Notes under the pieces: generated by a model | The model's input: the letters and a program-made list of their open reading frames with translations, nothing else | Told to the model about the DNA's origin: nothing | The model's database searches: none | Made by a program: the position numbers and the translations under genes | Part shown: positions 45,861 to 51,953 of the stretch, one piece after another | How positions within the stretch are numbered: the stretch's first letter is position 1 | Layout of the letters: the number at the start of each line of letters is the position of its first letter | Assembly (NCBI GenBank): GCA_004010275.1 | Contig: RBWT01000032.1 | Span: 1 to 51,953 of the forward strand | Origin: Streptomyces huasconensis | GTDB lineage: Bacteria > Actinomycetota > Actinomycetes > Streptomycetales > Streptomycetaceae | Length of the DNA: 51,953 bases | Direction of reading: 5' to 3'

Positions 45861-46901
45861 CTAAGACCGGGAGGGGCGGTGAGCTGTCCCGTAAGGGAGC
45901 ACGGCGGCTGTCTCCCGTAGCCGCGCGTGCATACCGCGGTGCGTTTCGCGCGCGGGCAGCCACTCCTTGCGGAGCTTGGCCACGCACGTGTAGTTCGTGT
46001 CGCAGACATTGGCGAGCGGCGACTCGACGGTCTGCGTCGCGAACTGGTAGGCGTCCAGTTCACTGAACCCGTAGTCACGCACCAGCCACTGGATCAGGTC
46101 GAGTTGCGATATGCGGAACGCGTCCTCCAGAGGACGCGCCGACCCCGTCGAGATGATGTGCGTGTCGGACTCCAGGCGCGGCCAAGGGGTGGCCACGCCC
46201 TTGAGGAGTTCGACGATCACCACGGTGTTCATGGCGCATTCGACAGCGACCCCGCAGGTCTCCCCTTCACCCTGGCGCGCGTGCCCGTCACCCAGACTCA
46301 ACAACGCACCCTCGACGTTCACACCCAGATAGCACGTGACTCCCGCTCGCATCTCGGGTGTGTCCATGTTGCCGCCGTGGGCGTCGGGCACGAGTGCCGA
46401 GCGCACCTCCAGATTGGCCGGTGCGACTCCGACCGTGCCGTGCATCGGGTCCATCGGCAGGGCGATCTCGAACTCGCTGTCCCGTGCGCTGAACTGTGCG
46501 GTGCGGCGGTCCCTGTCCAACTGCCAGATCCACACGGCTTCCGGCAGCGGCGCCTGGAGCGAAGCGGTCGAGTGAGTGGACGTGAGGGCGCCGAAGAGCG
46601 GGACGGTCGTGGACGCCGCCCAGTCCCGGGCAGGTTCGATCGACACGAAGTGCACGGCCAGGGTGTCGCCGGGCTCCGCGCCCTCCACGTAGAACGGTCC
46701 CGTCTGCGGGTTGAGGAAGGGAAACTCGCACACCTCGGAGACCAGGTCCTTCTCCGAGCGCACGTTCCCGGCGAAGCAGTCCTCGGTGAACAGGTCAAGG
46801 ACCGTGCCTGGCATGATGCGCGCTACTGGTGGGGCGCCACCGAAGGTCCAGGCGTATTCGCTCGGTTCGGGCCGCACAGTCAGAATGCGGGGGTCGCTCA
46901 T
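45861..46901 (-). CDS. Acetamidase/formamidase family protein
   Basis: This 346-residue enzyme hydrolyses short-chain amides to ammonia and the acid. FmdA/AmdA-family blocks include GPFYVEGAEPGDTLAVHFVS, the PMHGTVGVAP loop, DAHGGNMDTPEMRAGVTCYL with metal-binding His and Asp, and LSLGDGHARQGEGETCGVAV. It ends with TNYTCVAKLRKEWLPARE. The frame is intact from ATG 46901. It stands alone on the minus strand between repeat-rich gaps. Confidence 0.92.
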   Translation of the reverse strand: MSDPRILTVRPEPSEYAWTFGGAPPVARIMPGTVLDLFTEDCFAGNVRSEKDLVSEVCEFPFLNPQTGPFYVEGAEPGDTLAVHFVSIEPARDWAASTTVPLFGALTSTHSTASLQAPLPEAVWIWQLDRDRRTAQFSARDSEFEIALPMDPMHGTVGVAPANLEVRSALVPDAHGGNMDTPEMRAGVTCYLGVNVEGALLSLGDGHARQGEGETCGVAVECAMNTVVIVELLKGVATPWPRLESDTHIISTGSARPLEDAFRISQLDLIQWLVRDYGFSELDAYQFATQTVESPLANVCDTNYTCVAKLRKEWLPARETHRGMHARLRETAAVLPYGTAHRPSRS

Positions 46902-47491
46902 CGCTGCACTGCTCCACTCTGGCCCCGGTGGGCCGCTGTTTTGGGCGGGGCTGCCTTCCCGGGCCTCTTGCCGCTCTCATCGCTTTTGCCGCTCTCATCG
47001 CTTTTGCTGCTCTAGTCGCTCTAGTCGCCCTAGTTGCCCTAGTCGCTCTTGTTGCTCGCGGTGTCGTGGCAAGCCAAGCCACAAGCCCGATCCGGACCGA
47101 CAGCGGCATGACCCCCGATCCGCAGGGGCGCCGTTGCCGTCCGGCCGACGACGTCTCGCGTGAATTACGGTACGGCGCCCGCTGGTTGGGGCGGAAGGGC
47201 ATAGCTCGCATCTGTGTACAGCCGCGCGATTGTGGAAAACTCGGCCACTCGAACGGGGGAGGGGAAGGCCGGCGAACGCCTTCCGGGGGCGTCGGATTTA
47301 CGCGCCCTCGCCCCGACCGGAAGCCTGATCCGGTCCCCGGATCGATCCCGCGCCGCGCGTCGGCTCTGCGGTCCTGCCCGTCGTACCACGCAGCCCGCAC
47401 AGGCCCGCCCTGAGCTCGATAAATGACCCGCGTAGCCCGCATCGGCCTGCCCCGGCGGTCTCGACGACGCACCGCGCAGCCCACAACCGAA
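46902..47491. other. 590-bp gap with low-complexity repeats
   Basis: The stretch 46971-47056 consists of imperfect 9- and 18-bp repeats (GCTCTCATCGCTTTTGCC, GCTCTAGTC, GCCCTAGTT). In the plus frame it would read as repeated A-L-I-A-F and A-L-V units. No ribosome site or family is evident, so I do not call a gene. The rest contains the promoter of the acetamidase gene and the 3' end of the ROK regulator unit. Confidence 0.5.
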
Positions 47492-48698
47492 CTACCCGGC
47501 CGCGCACACTCCCACCGGGTCGTCCAGCACAGCCCGCACCACCGAGTGCGCCGCCCCCAGCAGTGGCCCATCCGGCCCGAGCCCCGACACGGTCACCCCG
47601 CAGGCCCGGCCGCCTGTTCGCCCCGTCAGCTCCAGCTCCAGCGACGGCAGCAGCCACGGCGCGAGGCGGGACAGCGCACCGCCGAGCACCACGGCCTCGG
47701 GGTCGAGGAGATTGACGGCGCCCGTGAGGGCGATGCCCAAGGCGGTCCCCGCGCCACGCAGGGCCCGTCGCACCGCCTTGTCGCCCGCAGCGGCCCGCTC
47801 GGCGAGGAGCCCGAGTCGGCCGTCGCCGGGTTCCAGCCCCGCCGCTCGGAGCACCGCCACCTCACCCGCGTACTGCTCCAGACAGCCACGGCCCCCGCAG
47901 GGGCAGGACGGCCCCTCGGCCCGCACCGGTATGTGCCCCAACTCGCCCGCGAAGCCCCGCGCTCCGCGCAGCAGTCGGCCGTCGACGACGAGCGCGCGCC
48001 GATGCCGATCTCCGCCGAGACGTGGAGGAAGTCCTCCGGTATGCCCTCGCCGAGCCACAGCTCGGCGAGCGCGCCGAAGTTGGCCTCGTTGTCCACGGTC
48101 AGCGGGAGACCGGACAGGAGCAGCGGTTCGAGGTCGGTGTCGCGCCAGCCGAGATTGGGCGCGCGGACGACCGTGCGGGTGTCCGTGGCGACGAGGCCAG
48201 GCACGGCTACCGCAAGGCCTGCCGGACTCATCCCCGCCCGGCGGGCGTCGTCGCAGACCCGCTGCACCATGGAGGTCAGTTCCCGCAGCACCGGCTCGGG
48301 TGAGCGTCCACGGTTGCCGACCCGGCGTACGGCTCGGGCACGGATTTCTCCCCGCAGGTCGACCGCACAGACCGCGAGATGATCGACGCCGACCTCGGCC
48401 CGACGCCCACCGGGCCCCGCGTGCTGACCGCGAGGGCGGAACCGGGGCGGCCCACCCGGCCCGGGCGCTCCGGGCCCAGCTCGTCCAAGAGCCCGGATCG
48501 GATCAACTCCTCCACGAGGGTGGAGACGGCGGCCCGTGTCAGCCCGATCCGGGAGGCCACGGCTGCCCGCGACAGGGGGCCGTGCGCGGCCACGGCGTGC
48601 ATCACCCGGGAGAGGTTGCGGCGGCGCATCCCGTGCTGAGTGTCGGGCAGCCGCGCACCCGATGTTCCCGGGCGCTTGTCGTGCAGCGGTGCGGTCAT
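47492..48698 (-). CDS. xylR: ROK-family transcriptional repressor (XylR-like)
   Basis: This encodes about 402 residues with frameshifts near 48425 and 47995. The N-terminal winged helix reads NLSRVMHAVAAHGPLSRAAV and ASRIGLTRAAVSTLVEELIR. The ROK sugar-kinase-like domain includes GLAVAVPGLVATDTRTVVRA, the ROK signature region GARGFAGELGHIPV and the zinc-binding CPCGGRGCLEQYAG. ATG 48698 starts MTAPLHDKRPG. The gene lies 14 bp downstream of xylB on the same strand and opposite xylA. It is therefore very probably the xylose repressor acting on the xylA-xylB intergenic region. Confidence 0.88.
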
Positions 48699-48712
48699 GC
48701 CTCGGTCAGCCC

Positions 48713-50170
48713 TCACTCCCCATGGGGCGCCCTGTCCATGAGCGGCGCCGCGTCGGAGAGTACCCCGGAGATCCGCGACAGCGTCGCGTCGTCACGTTCC
48801 ACCGGGTCGAGCACGGGCCCCTGGGCCGTGCCCCAGCGCCGTGCGATGGCGCTCGGGTCCTCTCCGGTCAGGATGCCCGCCACCTGCGCGGCGGCACCGA
48901 GCGCGACCAGTTCCTGGGCCTCGGGCACCTGGACGGGACGGCCGGAGAGACGACGTACGGTGTGCTGCCAGGCCGCGCCGCGCGCTCCGCCTCCGATGAG
49001 CAGCAGCGGGGGGGACGACCTGTCGGCGTCCCTGTCGAGGACGAGGTCGAGGGCGCCGAGCAGCGAATGCACAGCCCCGTCGTACGCGGCCTGCAACAGC
49101 TGTCCGGGCGTCGTGTCGTGCCGCAGGCCGTGCACCATCCCGGTGGCTTGCGGGAGGTTCGGCGTCCGTTCGCCGTCCAGGTACGGCAGGAGGGTCACCG
49201 TGCCACCGGGAGCCACCTCCTCACGGTCGAGGCGCAGCAGGGTGGCCACCCGGTCGACGGCCAGGGTGCAGTTGAGCGTGCACGCCAGCGGCAGCCATGC
49301 GCCTCGTGCGTCGGCGAAGCCCGCCACTGTGCCCGTCGGGTCCGCGGGGCGGCGCTCCGAGACCGCGTACACCGTGCCCGAGGTGCCGAGACTCAGCACT
49401 GGGGTGCCGGGGCGCAGCCCGAGCCCCATGGCGGCCGCGGCGTTGTCGCCGGTTCCAGGGGCGACCAGTGTGCCTTTGGAGAAGGGCAGCTCACTGCCCC
49501 CGCGTACGGTGCCGACGACTTCGCCGGGGCGTGCCACGCGGGGCAGAAGCGCCGGGTCCAGGCCGACCACGCCGAGGATCTCCTCGTCGTACGTCTCCGT
49601 TGACGACGCCCACCAGCCCGTCCCCGAGACGTCACCGCGATCGGTTGTGCCGAGCCCGGTGAGGCGTTCGGTGAGGTAGTCGTGGGGCAGACGAACGGCG
49701 GCCGTCGCGCGCGCGGAGGCCGGCTCGTGTTCGGCGAGCCAGGCCCACTTCGTCACGGTGAACGAAGGCCCCGGCACACTGCCGACGCGATCGGCCCACT
49801 CCTTGGGGCCTCCGAGCCTCTCAAGGAGCCCTCGGGCCTGTGCGGCGGAACGCACGTCGTTCCACAACAGCGCGGGCCGCACCGGCTTGCCCTCTTTGTC
49901 GAGCGTCACCAAGCCGTGCTGTTGGCCAGCCACCGACACAGCCGAGGCCTCCCGCGCGAGAGGCCCGCACTGCCGTAGCGCCGTGCACAGCGCTTCCCAC
50001 CACTCCTGGGGATCGCTCTCCCGTCCCTCACCGGTGGTGACCCGGTGCGGCGCCTGGCCGCGTGCCATGACCTGCCCGGTGGCCGCGTCGACGACCAGAG
50101 CCTTGGTGGACTGCGTGGAACTGTCCACTCCGACGACGAGGGGCCCCTGGGCCGATGGCGCTGATGACAT
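48713..50170 (-). CDS. xylB: Xylulokinase
   Basis: This 485-residue FGGY-family kinase phosphorylates D-xylulose to xylulose 5-phosphate. VVGVDSSTQSTKALVVDA is the N-terminal phosphate-binding loop. SVAGQQHGLVTLD contains the substrate loop, and VAPGTGDNAAAAMGLGLRPG and LLIGGGARGAAWQH are the conserved FGGY blocks. ATG 50170 is preferred over ATG 50182 because GGAG lies 6 nt upstream of it. The frame is intact. It is divergent from xylA and followed by the ROK repressor. Confidence 0.95.
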   Translation of the reverse strand: MSSAPSAQGPLVVGVDSSTQSTKALVVDAATGQVMARGQAPHRVTTGEGRESDPQEWWEALCTALRQCGPLAREASAVSVAGQQHGLVTLDKEGKPVRPALLWNDVRSAAQARGLLERLGGPKEWADRVGSVPGPSFTVTKWAWLAEHEPASARATAAVRLPHDYLTERLTGLGTTDRGDVSGTGWWASSTETYDEEILGVVGLDPALLPRVARPGEVVGTVRGGSELPFSKGTLVAPGTGDNAAAAMGLGLRPGTPVLSLGTSGTVYAVSERRPADPTGTVAGFADARGAWLPLACTLNCTLAVDRVATLLRLDREEVAPGGTVTLLPYLDGERTPNLPQATGMVHGLRHDTTPGQLLQAAYDGAVHSLLGALDLVLDRDADRSSPPLLLIGGGARGAAWQHTVRRLSGRPVQVPEAQELVALGAAAQVAGILTGEDPSAIARRWGTAQGPVLDPVERDDATLSRISGVLSDAAPLMDRAPHGE

Positions 50171-50293
50171 GTGGGTCTCCATTCCTGCGGCTCTCCCCGG
50201 GCGTGCCCCGGAGTTCCCTCCCCGACCTTCCCAGCGGCGCCCTCGGATACTAATTTGTTAAGGGCCATGACGAAATAGGTGAGGGAGCCGCAC
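50171..50293. promoter_or_regulatory. xylB-xylA divergent promoter and likely XylR operator
   Basis: This 123-bp region holds an AT-rich core, ACTAATTTGTTAAGG at about 50251-50265. It stands out from the GC-rich flanks and resembles half of the A/T-rich xyl operators bound by ROK repressors. The xylA ribosome site GAGGGAG follows at 50281. Confidence 0.5.
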
Positions 50294-51459
50294 ATGAACT
50301 ACCAGCCCACTCCTGAGGACAAGTTCAGCTTCGGCCTGTGGACCGTCGGTTGGCAGGGCCGTGACCCGTTCGGCGACGCCACCCGGGGCGCGCTCGACCC
50401 CGCCGACTCGGTCCGCCACCTGGCTGAACTGGGCGCCTACGGAGTGACCTTCCACGACGACGACCTGATCCCGTTCGGGTCGTCCGACACAGAGCGGGAA
50501 GGCCACATCAAGCGCTTCCGGCAGGCGCTGGACGCGACAGGCCTGGTCGTACCCATGGCGACCACGAACCTCTTCACCCACCCCGTCTTCAAGGACGCGC
50601 CTTCACCGCCAACGACCGGGACGTACGTCGTTACGCGCTGCGCAAGACGATCCGCAACATCGACCTCGCGGTGGAGCTGGGCGCACGCACCTACGTGGCG
50701 TGGGGCGGCAGGGAGGGGGCGGAGTCGGGTGCCGCGAAGGATGTGCGTGATGCGCTCGATCGGATGAAGGAGGCCTTCGACCTGCTCGCCGAGTACATCA
50801 CCTCCCAGGGCTACGACCTGCGCTTCGCGATCGAGCCGAAGCCGAACGAGCCGCGCGGCGACATCCTGCTGCCGACCGTTGGCCACGCCCTCGCCTTCAT
50901 CGAGCGGCTGGAGAGGCCCGAACTGTTCGGCGTAAACCCCGAAGTCGGCCACGAACAGATGGCGGGGTTGAACTTCCCGCACTCCATCGCGCAAGCACTG
51001 TGGGCGGGCAAGCTCTTCCACATCGATCTCAACGGCCAGACCGGCATCAAGTACGACCAGGACCTGCGGTTCGGCGCAGGCGATCTGCGCAGCGCCTTCT
51101 GGCTGGTGGACCTCCTGGAGAGGGGCGGTTACGAAGGCCCGCGGCACTTCGACTTCAAGCCGCCCCGCACGGAGGATAACGAAGGGGTGTGGGCATCGGC
51201 CGCCGGCTGCATGCGCAATTACCTGATCCTGCGGGAGCGGGCCGCCGCCTTCCGCGCCGACCCCGAGGTGCGCGAAGCGCTGACCGCCTCTCGCCTGGAC
51301 GAGCTGGCACTCCCCACGGCCGAGGACGGGCTCTCGGGACTGCTCGCCGACCGGAGCGCCTACGAGGCCTTCGATGTGGAGGCGGCCGCCGCGCGCGGGA
51401 TGGCTTTCGAGCGACTCGACCAGCTGGCGATGGATCACCTCCTGGGCGTGCGCGGCTGA
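50294..51459 (+). CDS. xylA: Xylose isomerase
   Basis: This encodes about 388 residues with one missing base near 50605 (between FTHPVFKD and [14 protein letters not shown]). The enzyme interconverts D-xylose and D-xylulose with two metal ions. Catalytic and metal-binding blocks include [15 protein letters not shown] (active His), [58 protein letters not shown] and [15 protein letters not shown]. It is the classic Streptomyces glucose isomerase type, with the usual length. ATG 50294 follows GAGGGAG. Confidence 0.96.
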
Positions 51460-51463
51460 CACC

Positions 51464-51902
51464 GTGCCGCCGTTACCACCCCAGGCCCTCCGCCGCCCAG
51501 TGGCCCGCCACCGGGGAGCGGCGGAGCGGCCCGTAGCCGCCCGCAGGGGGCGGCTACGGGCCGCCTTCCGGAACCGAGGGATGGCCGCCGTCCACGCCGC
51601 TTGAAGGGCCTCCAGGGCGGCGCAGGGGACTGTTCGCGTTGCTCGCGGTCCTCGTAGCCATCGGAGTCGTTGCAGCGGTCGTCCTCGTGGCCACGAGGGG
51701 CGGCGACGGGTAGGACGAGAAGGGCCCCGTCGACACAAGTAGGACCACGCGCCCGGGACCGACGCCCTCCTTGGGCATCCCCTTGCAGCTTCCGAGCCAG
51801 CTCCCCACCGAGTGGCCCAGCGGGTTGCCGTCCCTGCCCACCGACTTCCCGAGCGACCTCGGCTCGCTCACCCCTTCGCCCCCGGACGAAGCTCCGCACT
51901 AG
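51464..51902 (+). pseudogene. Broken small Pro/Gly-rich membrane protein
   Basis: Joining frames gives a Pro/Gly-rich N-terminus (PGPPPPSGPPPGSGG; then GYGPPSGTEGWPPSTPLEGP), a single transmembrane segment (LFALLAVLVAIGVVAAVVLV) and a Pro/Ser/Thr-rich extracytoplasmic tail ending SLTPSPPDEAPH at TAG 51900. An in-frame TAG at 51711-51713 directly follows the membrane segment, and at least one frameshift precedes it. The architecture is common among Streptomyces membrane-anchored proteins of unknown function. It may be a real pseudogene or the result of sequence errors. GTG 51464 is the only plausible start. Confidence 0.45.
51526..51564. terminator. Perfect 17-bp hairpin downstream of xylA
   Basis: Arms 51526-51542 and 51548-51564 (GCGGCCCGTAGCCGCCC and its complement) with loop GCAGG lie 67 bp after the xylA stop. 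It is very likely the xylA terminator. If the broken membrane protein starts at 51464 the hairpin would lie inside it, which argues against that start. Confidence 0.7.
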
Positions 51903-51903
51903 G

Positions 51904-51953
51904 CAGTGTCTTCAAATGATCACAGCTGGTGGATCATGGTGATGTGATACGTC
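51904..51953 (+). mobile_element. Possible left end of an IS5-type insertion sequence
   Basis: After the stop at 51902 the sequence becomes AT-richer (GCAGTGTCTTCAAATGATC). A GTG at 51944 then begins V-I-R, like the M/V-I-R-R-H-E-L-T-D-A-E-W start of many Streptomyces IS5-family transposases. Only three codons are visible before the window ends. Confidence 0.35.

Noticed and set aside
46829..47413. 194-codon plus-strand frame with a hydrophobic repeat
   Set aside because: It begins inside the acetamidase gene on the other strand and its hydrophobic part is just the 9-bp DNA repeat.
1..51953. tRNA, rRNA or CRISPR elements
   Set aside because: No cloverleaf-like sequence, rRNA signature or regularly spaced repeat-spacer array was seen.

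Overview
The window is high-GC actinobacterial DNA, most likely Streptomyces: codon third positions are almost all G or C, GTG and TTG starts are common, genes overlap by ATGA/GTGA/TTGA, and there is a near-textbook Streptomyces EndoH gene. No rRNA, tRNA or CRISPR array was seen. Most genes longer than about 800 bp in the first 34 kb, and several later ones, are broken by one to four single-base frameshifts that leave conserved motifs intact on both sides. I read these as sequencing or assembly indels, so most coordinates below bridge frames.

Region A (1-18153) is a thiopeptide-type RiPP cluster. A 57-residue precursor (4201-4374, minus) has a lactazole-like leader ending VALPEMGA and a strange core, SSGNALCC followed by nine Ser and CC. 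It is followed on the same strand, after a 16-bp hairpin, by a free-standing adenylation enzyme and a condensation-adenylation NRPS that leaves the window at base 1. On the plus strand come a membrane protein, a probable pyridine synthase, an ABC exporter, a LanB-like glutamyl transferase, a ThiF-like and a YcaO cyclodehydratase pair, a SagB-like azoline dehydrogenase, a glutamate-elimination protein and a JmjC/cupin hydroxylase. Two similar paired-box operators (4477-4509 and 5238-5270) precede the plus-strand transcripts.

Region B (18270-34263) holds a membrane protein of unknown role, then what looks like a second, unfamiliar cluster. It contains an ATP-grasp ligase, an MFS exporter, a phytanoyl-CoA-type dioxygenase, two tandem FemAB/GNAT-like proteins, a small P-loop kinase, a Cof-type HAD phosphatase, a SAM methyltransferase, a B12-dependent radical SAM enzyme, and a ThyA-fold protein carrying the Asn-to-Asp change typical of cytidylate hydroxymethylases. 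The set suggests a modified cytosine nucleoside bearing amino acids. A four-gene ECF importer runs divergently from it.

Region C (34264-41334) has an integrase fragment, an EndoH glycosidase, and a terpenoid operon: squalene-hopene-cyclase-like protein, polyprenyl synthase, UbiA-family membrane protein and an ABC transporter, with no squalene synthesis genes in the window.

Region D (41335-51953) is more ordinary Streptomyces chromosome: aldehyde dehydrogenase with a GAF-domain regulator, a Tat-exported amidase, an acetamidase/formamidase, the xylose locus (ROK repressor, xylB, divergent xylA), a broken small membrane protein, and what may be the first bases of an IS5-type insertion sequence at the right edge.
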